Source of the DNA: Clostridium sp. M62/1 | GTDB taxonomy: Bacteria; Bacillota; Clostridia; Lachnospirales; Lachnospiraceae | Length of the DNA stretch: 64,000 bases | NCBI RefSeq assembly: GCF_020736365.1 | Contig: NZ_CP085988.1 | Span: 1 to 64,000 of the forward strand | Direction: 5' to 3' | Shown here: positions 50,670-60,912 of the stretch, piece by piece | Numbering within the stretch: the first letter of the stretch is position 1 | Layout of the letters: the number at the start of each line of letters is the position of its first letter | The notes under the pieces: generated by a model | Told to the model about the DNA's origin: nothing | Databases searched by the model: none | Seen by the model: only the letters and a program-made list of their open reading frames with translations | Program-made: the position numbers and the translations under genes

Positions 50670-52139
50670 ATGGCATATTTGCATGGCGCATATGGCGAAA
50701 TCGGCGAAAGCAAAGTGGCTTCCGTCACTCAGGCCGACGTGGTGGCCGCGTATATCGGCACCGCACCGGTGAACCTGATCAGGGGTTACGCTGACAAAGA
50801 TCTCGTTAATATGCCGGTAAAAGTAACCAATATGAGCGAAGTCCAGAGCCTCGTCGGCTACTCCGACGACTGGGAAACATTCACCCTCGGTTCTGCGTTC
50901 GCTGAGCACTTCGACAACACCGTCGGAAATGTGGGCCCGATCTATATCGTGAACGTGCTCGATCCTGCGGTGCATAAATCCGCACAGAAAACCACAAAGG
51001 CCCTGACCTTCACAGACGGCAAGGCAGAGTTTGAGAGCGACAAGATCATTCTCGACACCTTCGCGATCGCTGACAAGGCCGAGGGCGTGGACTATGCTCT
51101 CTCTTATAGCATGGCAAAGCACACAGTAACCGTGACACTGCTCAAAGAGACTGACGGGGCCGAACTCTCCGCAACCTTCGACACCGTGGATACTTCCAAG
51201 GTGCAGGCGGCCGACATTATCGGTGAGAAAACCGAAACCGGAGAATATACCGGACTGGCTTCCATGGCTCTACTCTATCAGTACCACAACGCCGTGCTCA
51301 ATATTCTGGCAGCTCCGGGCTGGAGTCATATCCCGGCCGTATACAAGGCCATGGTGAGCACTATCCAGAAACTCAACGGCCACTGGGACAGCTTCGTTCA
51401 CGCCGACGTTCCTCTGGAGGACAAAGGAACCAAGATCGACACGCTCGCAAAGGCTCAGAAATGGGCCATTGACAACGGCTACACCAGCGAGTTCTCGAAG
51501 GTATACTGGCCGAAGATTAAGGACGGCAACGGCCGGATCTTCTGGCTGTCCACAGTAGGCGCCGCCACTATGCAGCGCGTAGACCTGAGCCACGACGGCG
51601 TTCCGTTTGAATCTCCGTCCAACAAGGAAATCATGGCCACGAGCCAGTATTTCGGTGAGGACTCCAAGAACCGCGGCTTCGATCAGGAAACCGCGAACAA
51701 GCTCAACGAAAAAGGAATCACAACAGCCTGCTTCTGGGGTGGCCGCTGGGTATTGTGGGGCCCTCATACTGCTGCGTACAAGTACAACGGCAGCATGGAC
51801 GCCCGCGCGATCTTCGACGTAAATATCCGTATGCTGGAGCATATCACGAACAGCTTCCAGAAGGATCACGGAACTGAGATCGACAGCCCTATGACTCCGC
51901 AGGACAAGGACAGCGTGCTGAATTTTGAAAAGGAAAAGCTCGACACCCTTCTGGGAATCGGTGCCCTGATCGGTACCCCGTCCGTGGAATTTGTGGAGAG
52001 CGCGAACCCTACCAGCAACATGCTGAACGGCGACTTCGTTTGGGACTTCTCCGTAACTAACACGCCTCCGTTCAAGTCTGGCACCGCTCGCGTATGCTAC
52101 ACAGACGAAGGCTTCCAGTCCTTTTTTGCTACTGAATAA
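50670..52139 (+). CDS. Contractile tail sheath protein
   Basis: 489 aa, ATG after AAGGAGGACTAAAAC. Sheath features: N-terminal AYLHGAYGEIGESKVAS ... VVAAYIGTAPV; ALLYQYHNAVLNILAAPGW in the middle; 'GITTACFWGGRWVLWGPHTA' and 'RMLEHITNSFQKDHG' near the C-terminus, where the sheath core inserts. Shows the phage is a myovirus. Broken in copy A. Confidence 0.92.
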   Translation: MAYLHGAYGEIGESKVASVTQADVVAAYIGTAPVNLIRGYADKDLVNMPVKVTNMSEVQSLVGYSDDWETFTLGSAFAEHFDNTVGNVGPIYIVNVLDPAVHKSAQKTTKALTFTDGKAEFESDKIILDTFAIADKAEGVDYALSYSMAKHTVTVTLLKETDGAELSATFDTVDTSKVQAADIIGEKTETGEYTGLASMALLYQYHNAVLNILAAPGWSHIPAVYKAMVSTIQKLNGHWDSFVHADVPLEDKGTKIDTLAKAQKWAIDNGYTSEFSKVYWPKIKDGNGRIFWLSTVGAATMQRVDLSHDGVPFESPSNKEIMATSQYFGEDSKNRGFDQETANKLNEKGITTACFWGGRWVLWGPHTAAYKYNGSMDARAIFDVNIRMLEHITNSFQKDHGTEIDSPMTPQDKDSVLNFEKEKLDTLLGIGALIGTPSVEFVESANPTSNMLNGDFVWDFSVTNTPPFKSGTARVCYTDEGFQSFFATE

Positions 52140-52153
52140 GGAGGTGCAGAACA

Positions 52154-52663
52154 ATGGCAAAATGGCTCGATATTAAAGGCCCGGTAGTGGCCGACACTGT
52201 ATACGCGGACAGCACTCTGGTGGCGAAGGACGTCGCCTTCACTCTGCCCGGTATTGAATTTTTAACCGCTGACGTGCAGGCCATGGGTAACATGACCGTG
52301 CCACTGATCGGACTTCTGGAGAACATGGAGCTCTCCATTACAAAGATCGGCGTAGACAACGGCCTGCGCCGCATGAACCGCCTCAAAAAGCAGAGCTTCG
52401 AGTTCCGCTGGGTTCAGAATGTCGTAAAATCCGACGGATCCACCGCAACCGAAGGCTGCAAGGCTTTTGTGCGTACTATGCCGGGCTCATTCCCTGAGCT
52501 GGGCGTCGAAGTCGGCAGCGCAACCGAAGCCGAGAACACTTACAACGTGACAAGGCTCCAGATCTACGCAAATGGCGTCGAGATCTGCTGCGTTGACCGT
52601 TTGGCTCAGATCCTCCGTATCAACGGCGAGGACTACATGAGCCAGATCAACAACCTGCTTTAA
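52154..52663 (+). CDS. Tail tube protein
   Basis: 169 aa, ATG after AAGGAGGTGCAGAACA. KWLDIKGPVVADTVYADST, 'VALPGIEFLTADVQAMG'-like strands and MELSITKIGVDNGLRRM are typical of P2 FII-type major tube proteins that follow the sheath. Broken in copy A. Confidence 0.88.
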   Translation: MAKWLDIKGPVVADTVYADSTLVAKDVAFTLPGIEFLTADVQAMGNMTVPLIGLLENMELSITKIGVDNGLRRMNRLKKQSFEFRWVQNVVKSDGSTATEGCKAFVRTMPGSFPELGVEVGSATEAENTYNVTRLQIYANGVEICCVDRLAQILRINGEDYMSQINNLL

Positions 52664-52687
52664 TGCAGTAATCAAAAAATAACCACG

Positions 52688-52722
52688 GCCCGCCGGTCAA
52701 GTCACTGGCGGGCTCTTTTTTT
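52688..52722 (+). terminator. Terminator after the tail tube (copy B)
   Basis: Same stem and T run as 3833-3867. Confidence 0.8.
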
Positions 52723-52740
52723 GTTTGAAAGGAGAACAAA

Positions 52741-53148
52741 ATGAACGGAACCCTCACTCTGAAAAATCCCGTAATGATCAACGGGGACAAAATCACAGAA
52801 ATGAAGTACGACACGAACGAGATCGACGGCGTGCTTTTCGCAACTGCTGAGGCAAAGAGAAAAGCGGCCGCAGGTATGAAGAATCTGTCCGTGTCCGCAG
52901 CGGCAGAGTTCGACTTCGGCCTCCACCTCTACCTCGGCTATGCTGCGATCGTGGCCGTGAATCCGACTTATGACTTTTCCGATCTGGAGCGCATGAAGGG
53001 CGCGGACGTTGTGGAGGTAATGGCCCTCGGCCGAAATTTTATGCTGAAATCGGAGCCGGAACCACAGGAAAACGACTCCGCAGAGCCTACCGCGACTACG
53101 CCAGAGTCTACCACACCAGCACGACAGAGCTCGAAAAAAAGCGAGTAA
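52741..53148 (+). CDS. Tail assembly chaperone, short form (copy B)
   Basis: Identical to 3886-4293; see there. Confidence 0.75.
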   Translation: MNGTLTLKNPVMINGDKITEMKYDTNEIDGVLFATAEAKRKAAAGMKNLSVSAAAEFDFGLHLYLGYAAIVAVNPTYDFSDLERMKGADVVEVMALGRNFMLKSEPEPQENDSAEPTATTPESTTPARQSSKKSE

Positions 53149-53261
53149 CTGACTTCATCATAGAGTATGCAGAAGCGGCCGAGGATCTCGCAGCCGAAAA
53201 AAAACGCGCTGAGAAAAATCGGCCGCTAAACATAAGGAGGCCAAAGCACACAAGGAGGTGA
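52741..53261 (+). CDS. Tail chaperone, -1 frameshift product (copy B)
   Basis: The A7 slip site is at 53134-53140; the frame extends to TGA 53259-53261. Unlike the first 3.8 kb, this region is the same in both copies, so the A7 length is supported twice. Confidence 0.6.
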
Positions 53262-53265
53262 GGAC

Positions 53266-56200
53266 GTGGCAGACCATACTCTACAATCTACGATAGAGAT
53301 CGCCGGATCCCTCAGCCCCTCCCTTCAATCGGCCATAAACGCGGCCGTCTCTCGTCTGGAGGAAATGAGCAAAGAAACGCTCGAAGCCGCCGGTGCCTCC
53401 GCACAGTTAGCGGCAAAGATCAGCACGCAGGAGACAGTCCTCAAAAATCTGGAACAAGGCTACGCCGACTACATTGTGACCGGCCAAGAAGGAACCGAGG
53501 AAGCCGAACAGCTCGCGAGTACAATCCAAGAACTGTCCGGTGAACTGACGGAAAATCGCGGCACGTTGGACGCGGCAGAGAAAGCCGCCCGTGCCCTGTC
53601 CGAAACCATGGACGACGCAGGCGGAGAAGCTGAAACGCTGCGCTCTACAATCTCCAAACAGGAGGACACCCTCCAACAGTTAAAACAGCGATACGTTGAC
53701 GTTGCAACCGAACAAGGGGAAACCAGCGACGAAGCGCGGGAACTCGCTCGACAGATCCAAGACCTATCCAGCGAACTGCACGAGAACAAAACCAAGCTCT
53801 CGGACGCAGAGTACGCAGCGGACAAGTTGGACAATTCTCTGGAGGAAGTCGAAAGCTCGGCCAAAAAGGCAGACGACGGCTTCACCATGTTTAAGGCTAC
53901 GTTGGCAAATCTCGCAGCCGACGCGATCATGCGAGCGGTGGATGGTATCAAAAATCTGGTTGGAAACGTCATAGAGTTGGGCCAAAACTTCACCAGCACC
54001 ATGTCCGAGGTATCGGCAATCAGTGGCGCAACCGGTGAGGACTTCGAGAAACTGGAAGCCTGCGCCAGAGAATACGGCGCCACCACGGTTTTCTCGGCCA
54101 GCAATGCAGCCGAGGCCCTCAAATACATGAGCCTCGCCGGGTGGGACGCCGATCAGTCCACAAGTGCGCTGGGTGGCGTTCTGAATCTGGCCGCCGCTTC
54201 CGGCATGGAACTGGGAGCGGCTTCCGATATGGTAACGGACTACCTGAGCGCCTTCGCCATGGAGGCCGGAGACGCCGCATACTTCGCAGATCTGCTCTCC
54301 TACGCGCAAAGCCACAGCAACACCACGGCCGAAGCACTGGGCGAAGCCTACAAGAACTGCGCAGCCAACTTAAATGCAGCCGGGCAGGACGTCGAAACCG
54401 TCACCTCGCTGCTCGAAGGAATGGCAAACCAAGGTTACAAAGGATCCGAAGCCGGAACCGCCATGGCCGCGATTATGCGAGACATAACCAACGGAATGAA
54501 GGACGGCGCGATCAAGATCGGAGAAACCTCCGTGGCCGTAATGGACGCACAGGGCAACTTCCGAGATCTCACCGACATTCTCACAGAAGTGGAAGCCGCC
54601 ACAAATGGAATGGGCGACGCAGAACGAGCCGTCGCGCTATCTTCCACTTTTACCGCAGACTCCACCAAGGGCCTGAACCTGATCCTCAACGAAGGCATGG
54701 ACAATATCGCCGGGTACGAGGAAGAACTCCGCGGAGCTTCTGGATCCGCTGAGGAAATGGCCAATATTATGAACGACAACCTCAGCGGCGACGTGGCGGC
54801 AATGAACAGCGCCTTCGAGGAACTGGGGCTCAAAATTTACGACGCGCTGGAAAGTAAGCTACGAGCAGGTGTGCAGTTTATCACTAACGGCGTGATCCCG
54901 GCGATCGAATGGCTCGGCGGACATATCCCAGAAGTGACCATAGCGGTGAGCGGCCTCGGTGCCGTTATCGCGGCTATGAACTGGGGAACCATATCGAGCA
55001 AGATCGCAATGGTGAAGGGCGCACTGGTAAAACTCGCTGCAGCACTGGGAGGCGTATCGCTTCCGGCTATTGCTATTATCGCAGTGATCACGGCCGTGGC
55101 TCTCGCCTTTACGAATTTATGGAAAAACAACGAAGAATTTAGGAACAAGATCACAGCGATCTGGGACGGAATCAAGGCCAAGTTCGACGAGTTCGGGCAA
55201 GGAATTGTGGACAGGCTCAACGCGCTGGGGTTCGAGTTCGAGGACATAACCGAAGTAATGAAGGCAGTCTGGGACGGCTTCTGCGAGGTGCTCGCTCCGA
55301 TTTTCGAGGGCGTATTCCAGCAGATCAGCAATATTCTGAACGAGGCCCTCGACATTCTGACCGGCCTGTTTGACATCTTCGCCGGAATTTTTACCGGTGA
55401 CTGGGACATGGTATGGCAGGGCGTCCAAGAAGTTTTCGGCGCAGTCTGGGACTTCGTTGTGGCAACCTTCGAGAACTGGATCAGCACGTTCACCTCTCTG
55501 GCGGACACCGTTCTGGGCTGGTTCGGCACCGACTGGGAAACCGTCTGGACGAATGTTAAAACATTTTTCTCAGACACATGGAACGCGATCTCGTCGTTTT
55601 TCTCCGGAATCCTGACGGGAATCAAAACATTTTTCACGGACACATGGAACGCGATCGTCTCGTTTTTCTCCGGAATTTTATCCGGAATTTATTCGAGCGT
55701 TACCGGAACCATGACCGAGATCCACGACACCTTCACGAATATCTGGGACTCAATCACCGGATTTTTGTCCGGAGCATGGGAAACAATTAAAAACATTGTG
55801 ACCGTCGGGATCATGGCCGTGAAGGAAATTATCAGCGCAGCCTTCCAGATCATCACGCTGCCGTTTCGGTTTATCTGGGAAAACTGCAAGGACACGGTGC
55901 TCTCTATCTGGGAGACTATCAAGAGCGTGATCGGCGAAAAAATCGACGCCGTAAAAGAAAAGATCACCACGGTGACGACTGCGATCTCCAACGTAGCAAG
56001 TGCAGCATGGAACGCGATCAGCTCCACGGCTTCCTCCCTCTGGGAAGGAATCAAAGGCACGATCGGTTCCAAAATCGACGCAGCCAAGGAGAAAGTAAGC
56101 ACCGCGACGAGCACGATCACCAGCGTGGCGAGTTCCGCATGGTCAAGCGTAAGCTCCACGGCTTCCTCTCTCTGGAGCACAATCAGCTCCACAGTGAGCA

Positions 56201-57057
56201 GCAAGATCTCGGCGGCCAGTTCCGCCGTAAGCTCGGCAACGAGTACGATCACCAGCGTGGCAAGTTCCGCATGGTCAAGCGTAAGCTCTGCCGCTTCCTC
56301 CAAATGGGAAAGCGTCCGGAGTACGATCAGCAGCAAGCTGAGCAGCGCGCAGTCTACCGTTTCCAGCTTAATGAGTGGAATCACTTCCACCATGAGTTCG
56401 GGACTCAGCTCCGCACTCAGCACAGTGTCGGGTAAGTTCTCCAGTATTTACTCGACGATCAGCAGCAAAATGTCGGCAGCAAGGGACGCCGTAGGAAACG
56501 CGATCAGCGCCCTAAAATCAAAGTTTAATTTCTCGTGGAGCCTGCCACACCTGAAACTCCCTCATGTGAGTATCAGCGGCAGCTTCTCGATCAACCCGCC
56601 AAGCGTACCACACTTCGGTATTTCATGGTACAAGGACGGCGGTATTCTGACGCGCCCGACTATTTTCGGCGCAGCAGGTAACAATCTTCTGGCTGGTGGT
56701 GAAGCTGGCGCCGAGGCGGTGGTTCCTCTTGCAACCCTCTGGGATAAGTTGGAAACCATGATCACCTCAGTGTTCAACACTGCAAGCACAACCGGCGGAT
56801 CTTCTGGCGAAGGACTCACAAGCACGGCCGGAAGGCTTCTGACTCTGGACGACTTCTCTCTCGGAAGTCTGGCAGACAGTGGCGGCGTGGTAGTTTACTA
56901 CGACTTCTCCGGCTTCACATGGAGCCCACAGATCCAGACAGAAGGAACCGGCGACGACGCGGACGACTTCATGGCGAAGCTCAAAGCCCACGAGGCCGAG
57001 TTCTTCGACTGGCTGGAAGAATTTATAAAAATGCGGGAGGTGGCTCAATATGCGTAG
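53266..57057 (+). CDS. Tape measure protein (copy B)
   Basis: 1263 aa, identical protein to 4411-8202. Confidence 0.92.
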   Translation: MADHTLQSTIEIAGSLSPSLQSAINAAVSRLEEMSKETLEAAGASAQLAAKISTQETVLKNLEQGYADYIVTGQEGTEEAEQLASTIQELSGELTENRGTLDAAEKAARALSETMDDAGGEAETLRSTISKQEDTLQQLKQRYVDVATEQGETSDEARELARQIQDLSSELHENKTKLSDAEYAADKLDNSLEEVESSAKKADDGFTMFKATLANLAADAIMRAVDGIKNLVGNVIELGQNFTSTMSEVSAISGATGEDFEKLEACAREYGATTVFSASNAAEALKYMSLAGWDADQSTSALGGVLNLAAASGMELGAASDMVTDYLSAFAMEAGDAAYFADLLSYAQSHSNTTAEALGEAYKNCAANLNAAGQDVETVTSLLEGMANQGYKGSEAGTAMAAIMRDITNGMKDGAIKIGETSVAVMDAQGNFRDLTDILTEVEAATNGMGDAERAVALSSTFTADSTKGLNLILNEGMDNIAGYEEELRGASGSAEEMANIMNDNLSGDVAAMNSAFEELGLKIYDALESKLRAGVQFITNGVIPAIEWLGGHIPEVTIAVSGLGAVIAAMNWGTISSKIAMVKGALVKLAAALGGVSLPAIAIIAVITAVALAFTNLWKNNEEFRNKITAIWDGIKAKFDEFGQGIVDRLNALGFEFEDITEVMKAVWDGFCEVLAPIFEGVFQQISNILNEALDILTGLFDIFAGIFTGDWDMVWQGVQEVFGAVWDFVVATFENWISTFTSLADTVLGWFGTDWETVWTNVKTFFSDTWNAISSFFSGILTGIKTFFTDTWNAIVSFFSGILSGIYSSVTGTMTEIHDTFTNIWDSITGFLSGAWETIKNIVTVGIMAVKEIISAAFQIITLPFRFIWENCKDTVLSIWETIKSVIGEKIDAVKEKITTVTTAISNVASAAWNAISSTASSLWEGIKGTIGSKIDAAKEKVSTATSTITSVASSAWSSVSSTASSLWSTISSTVSSKISAASSAVSSATSTITSVASSAWSSVSSAASSKWESVRSTISSKLSSAQSTVSSLMSGITSTMSSGLSSALSTVSGKFSSIYSTISSKMSAARDAVGNAISALKSKFNFSWSLPHLKLPHVSISGSFSINPPSVPHFGISWYKDGGILTRPTIFGAAGNNLLAGGEAGAEAVVPLATLWDKLETMITSVFNTASTTGGSSGEGLTSTAGRLLTLDDFSLGSLADSGGVVVYYDFSGFTWSPQIQTEGTGDDADDFMAKLKAHEAEFFDWLEEFIKMREVAQYA

Positions 57058-57298
57058 AGTAACAGGCTACAAAGACTACACGACACGCGAAGGGGACACC
57101 TTCGACGCGCTGGCCCTCGAAATGTACGGGGAGGAAATGCTGGCGCACTATATCGCAGAATTTAACCCCGACTATGCGGACGTGCTGATCTTCGACGCGA
57201 ACGTGGCCCTCCGGCTGCCGATCGTCGAAGGTGCAGAGACGCCGGAAACTCTGCCGCCGTGGCGTCGGGACTCTGAGGACGAGGACGACAGCGCGTGA
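57050..57298 (+). CDS. LysM-like tail protein X (copy B)
   Basis: Identical to 8195-8443. Confidence 0.85.
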   Translation: MRRVTGYKDYTTREGDTFDALALEMYGEEMLAHYIAEFNPDYADVLIFDANVALRLPIVEGAETPETLPPWRRDSEDEDDSA

Positions 57299-58212
57299 AC
57301 CTCTACTACAACGGGGTGGATATATACGGGGACGTGTCGGTGAACTACTGCGTGCACGAAATGTTCGCAGAAAAGCAAGCCGACACCCTCGTGATCCGCT
57401 TCAATGACACCAAGGGAACATGGAGCAAGTGGCAACCGGCCGAAGGTGACACCGTGCAATTCAAAGAAGGCGCGAGTGATACCGGGAAAATGTTCGTGCA
57501 CTCCATGAAACCAGAAAACGGGCTTTTTACGATCCGAGCCATGTCCATGCCGAAAAGCGGCAAGACAAAAAAGAGTAAAAGCTGGGAGGGCGTCCGGTTC
57601 CTACAACTGGCGAATGAGTTCGCAGGAAATCACGGGCTAACATTCCAGAACTACGGCTGCACGGATCAGGTTTACCCGTATATCAAACAGGACAGCGAGA
57701 CAGACTTCGCCCTATTCCACCGGCTCTGCACTCTGGAAGGCTGCCAAATGCTTATATTTGACGGCAAGCTGCTGGCGTATAACGAGCAGTACATAGAGGG
57801 GCAGACTCCAGCCGGTAGTCTCTCCGTAGATGAAAACGGCGTTTTCTCCTATGAGGACAACCGGGGCGGAATGTACGGATCCTGCGAAATTGCAAGCGGA
57901 AGCTACTCCGGAAAATTTATAGCCAACAGCTCCAACAGCTCAGTGCTCCGCCCTGCGGTGCCTATTCAGGTAACCAGCAATGCAGAGGCGGCACGCTTCG
58001 CCAAGGGGCTGCTGCGGAACGCGAACAAGTTCGCCCGATCCGGATACTTTTCCAAGTCACTTATGACCGGATATGCAGCCGCCAGCATTTTGACACTATC
58101 AACACCAAGGGCAACCATGTGGGACGGTACCGTTTTTGTGTATAAAGTCCGGCATGATTTTGTCGGAAATAAATCCACGATCTACTTCCGACACATTCTG
58201 GAGGGCTACTAA
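57295..58212 (+). CDS. Baseplate hub protein (copy B)
   Basis: Identical to 8440-9357; GTG start. Confidence 0.8.
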   Translation: MNLYYNGVDIYGDVSVNYCVHEMFAEKQADTLVIRFNDTKGTWSKWQPAEGDTVQFKEGASDTGKMFVHSMKPENGLFTIRAMSMPKSGKTKKSKSWEGVRFLQLANEFAGNHGLTFQNYGCTDQVYPYIKQDSETDFALFHRLCTLEGCQMLIFDGKLLAYNEQYIEGQTPAGSLSVDENGVFSYEDNRGGMYGSCEIASGSYSGKFIANSSNSSVLRPAVPIQVTSNAEAARFAKGLLRNANKFARSGYFSKSLMTGYAAASILTLSTPRATMWDGTVFVYKVRHDFVGNKSTIYFRHILEGY

Positions 58213-58562
58213 TGGGAAACATCAATAAAGGCACGATCGCCAGCATATCAGGAAACACGGCCCGCGTTGTACCGTCTGACGCCGGGGCTAAGCCAACCGC
58301 AAAGATCACGATCCCGTGGCACCTCCGCGGATCCACCGGAAACCTCTCAAAAGGCACGGCGGTGGTTTATGTGGAGTTTGACGACTCCACCGGGCTGCTG
58401 CTGGGCCGGGCGGACGGTGAATGGGGGTGCTACCTGCCGAGCCTCTCGGCCGGTAATATCAACGTACCGAAGGGCGACGTCACAGCTCGCGGCATAAGCC
58501 TGAGCGGGCACACCCACGGAGGCGTCGAAACGGGCAGCGGATCCACTAAAAAACCAAACTAA
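58212..58562 (+). CDS. Baseplate spike protein (copy B)
   Basis: Identical to 9357-9707. Confidence 0.75.
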   Translation: MGNINKGTIASISGNTARVVPSDAGAKPTAKITIPWHLRGSTGNLSKGTAVVYVEFDDSTGLLLGRADGEWGCYLPSLSAGNINVPKGDVTARGISLSGHTHGGVETGSGSTKKPN

Positions 58563-58574
58563 GGAGGTACAGCC

Positions 58575-59261
58575 ATGCCAACAATGGCACAGTGGGGCTC
58601 AAAAAAATGGGCCGTATCATCAAAGCAAGTCGTCGCGCTGGAGGGGCTGGCCTTTTCCTACGAGCAGGTGGCCGACGAAAACACCAGCACCGAGGACAAA
58701 AAGACGACTAACGAACGAGGCACCGAGCTTTTCCCCCTCTCATTCACCACCGTGCTACACTCAGGCGCAGGCGTTGACGTATGGGCGGAGATCCAGAGCT
58801 GGAAGGCTCTCGTCACAAAAGTGAATTATTTCTATCTCGGCGGCAAGAAGCTGGGGCCGAAGCTCCAGCTCCGAAAAGTCGCGGTAAGCAACACAAAGGT
58901 GGACGGCAAGGGGCGGCTACTTCTGGCCACTCTTTCCTTCACATTCAAGGAATACGATCCGGCCACCACCAGCGTGAAGGTAAGCACCACCGCGCTGAAT
59001 GTGAAAGCGAGCACCGCCTCGAAGTCCGTCAAGAAAACAACCAACACAGCGGCCAAAAAGGCCGCAAAGAAAACGATCAAAGTCGGCGACTATGTGAAGC
59101 CGACCGGCAGCAGGTACGCAACCGGCCAGAAGATACCAAACTGGGTAAAACAACGAAAGCATAGGGTGAGCCAGATCAAGAGCAGCCAAAACAAGGTGCT
59201 ACTGGGCCACCCTAACGGGATCAATAGCTGGGTGTATCTGTCCGAAGTAACTCTCGCATAA
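58575..59261 (+). CDS. Baseplate-associated SH3-like protein (copy B)
   Basis: Identical to 9720-10406. Confidence 0.55.
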   Translation: MPTMAQWGSKKWAVSSKQVVALEGLAFSYEQVADENTSTEDKKTTNERGTELFPLSFTTVLHSGAGVDVWAEIQSWKALVTKVNYFYLGGKKLGPKLQLRKVAVSNTKVDGKGRLLLATLSFTFKEYDPATTSVKVSTTALNVKASTASKSVKKTTNTAAKKAAKKTIKVGDYVKPTGSRYATGQKIPNWVKQRKHRVSQIKSSQNKVLLGHPNGINSWVYLSEVTLA

Positions 59262-59273
59262 GGAGGTGACGCC

Positions 59274-59555
59274 ATGATAGCAAGCGGAAACGGGAGCCCG
59301 GAAGTGTGCGCCGCCAATCTGCTGAGGATCGTCCGCGGTGAAGTCGCATACGATCGCGTGCGCGGCGTTGACGGGACTCTGATCGACAAACCGAACGCGA
59401 CCAACGAGGCCGTGGCTGACGCGGAGTGGGTTCTGGAAACCTTCGAGCCCCGCGTGGAGTCTGACAGTATCGCCTCAGATCCGGCGGCTGCCTTCTCTGG
59501 CGACTTCGGCATGATCGTGAACATTATCCAAAGAAAGGAGGACGAGGATGCATGA
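59274..59555 (+). CDS. Baseplate wedge gpW/gp25-like (copy B)
   Basis: Identical to 10419-10700. Confidence 0.75.
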   Translation: MIASGNGSPEVCAANLLRIVRGEVAYDRVRGVDGTLIDKPNATNEAVADAEWVLETFEPRVESDSIASDPAAAFSGDFGMIVNIIQRKEDEDA

Positions 59556-60898
59556 GCGAGCTCAAATTCATAGAGACAACCGACGAAACAATCTACACCG
59601 ACATACTGGAAGAATTAGAGAACGGCGTCGGCGAGCCTCTCTACCCCGGTGACGAGCGCCGAATCTTCGGCGACACCATGGCGAAGGTGATCGTCACTGT
59701 TTACAACACAGTAAACGACGCCTGCCGCCAGAAAATGCTCCGATATGCAAGGGGCACTGTTCTGGACGCTCTGGGAGAAAACAGAGACGTGATCCGTCTC
59801 GATCCTACCTATGCCACTACCACCCTACGGTTCACAGTTACCGAAGCGGTGGGCTCTAATATCATTATACCGGCCGGACTTCGAGTAACAGGTGACTTCG
59901 TTCACTATTTCCTGACAGACACCACAGCCGTGCTTTATGCAGGTAGCCTCTATGTGGACGTGGCAGCAACCGCCGAGGAAGGCGGCACGGACTACAACAA
60001 CATAGACGAGGGCGAGATCTCCGAGATCGTGGACGTCTCCGACGTTCCACTGCTCGACGGAGTAACAAACCTGACCATAACAGAAGGCGGAGGCGACCGT
60101 GAGGAGGACGAACCGTACCGTGAGAGAATCCGAGAGGCTGAGAACAAACTCAGCACCGCAGGCCCGGCCAAAGCCTACAAATACTGGGCGCTGTCCGCGA
60201 ACTCTCTCGTCACGGACGCAGTGGTGGAATCCGAAAAGGAAACGATCACCAGAACACTGAAAACATACGCCGGGCACGCCTTCCAAGGTGGCGCCAATCT
60301 CCTGCCGGACACTCTGGTGGTTTTCCTGAGTGACGGATCCGAAGCCACAGCAGGGGCCGACTATACGGCCGAGTATGCAGACGAGCTTCTGACTCTCTCA
60401 CTCTCCGGATCTCTCGCTGGAGCCGAGGCGGTAAAGATCCAGATCGGCCGCAATATGTACGGCCGCGTCAAGATCGTGCCGATCTGCGCCGGAGGACAGA
60501 TTCCGAGCGAGGAAGTGCTGGCCGACGTGCTGGCTGCCTGCTCTGCGGACGACGTTCGCCCTCTCACTGACATGGTAACGGTGGAAGCTCCGGAAACTCA
60601 CGAGTATGACATAGAGCTCACCTATTACACCACTAAAGCCAACGAGTCAGAAGTAGTGCAGAACGTGGAAGGATCCGGCGGGGCTATTGATCAGTATATC
60701 AACTGGCAGGGCTCCACACTGAATCAGGACATAAACCCAGACGAGCTCCGGAAGCGGATCCTCTGCCCTGACTGGGCCGACGATCTGATCGGAGCCACCC
60801 GTGTGCAGATCATCAAACCGGAATACACCGAGCTCAACAGCACGACCGTGGCCAAGTTCTCCGGTAAAAAGATCGTGAAGCATATCGTCAGAGGATAA
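59552..60898 (+). CDS. Baseplate J-like protein (copy B)
   Basis: Identical to 10697-12043. Confidence 0.88.
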   Translation: MSELKFIETTDETIYTDILEELENGVGEPLYPGDERRIFGDTMAKVIVTVYNTVNDACRQKMLRYARGTVLDALGENRDVIRLDPTYATTTLRFTVTEAVGSNIIIPAGLRVTGDFVHYFLTDTTAVLYAGSLYVDVAATAEEGGTDYNNIDEGEISEIVDVSDVPLLDGVTNLTITEGGGDREEDEPYRERIREAENKLSTAGPAKAYKYWALSANSLVTDAVVESEKETITRTLKTYAGHAFQGGANLLPDTLVVFLSDGSEATAGADYTAEYADELLTLSLSGSLAGAEAVKIQIGRNMYGRVKIVPICAGGQIPSEEVLADVLAACSADDVRPLTDMVTVEAPETHEYDIELTYYTTKANESEVVQNVEGSGGAIDQYINWQGSTLNQDINPDELRKRILCPDWADDLIGATRVQIIKPEYTELNSTTVAKFSGKKIVKHIVRG

Positions 60899-60912
60899 AG
60901 GAGGTGGACAGC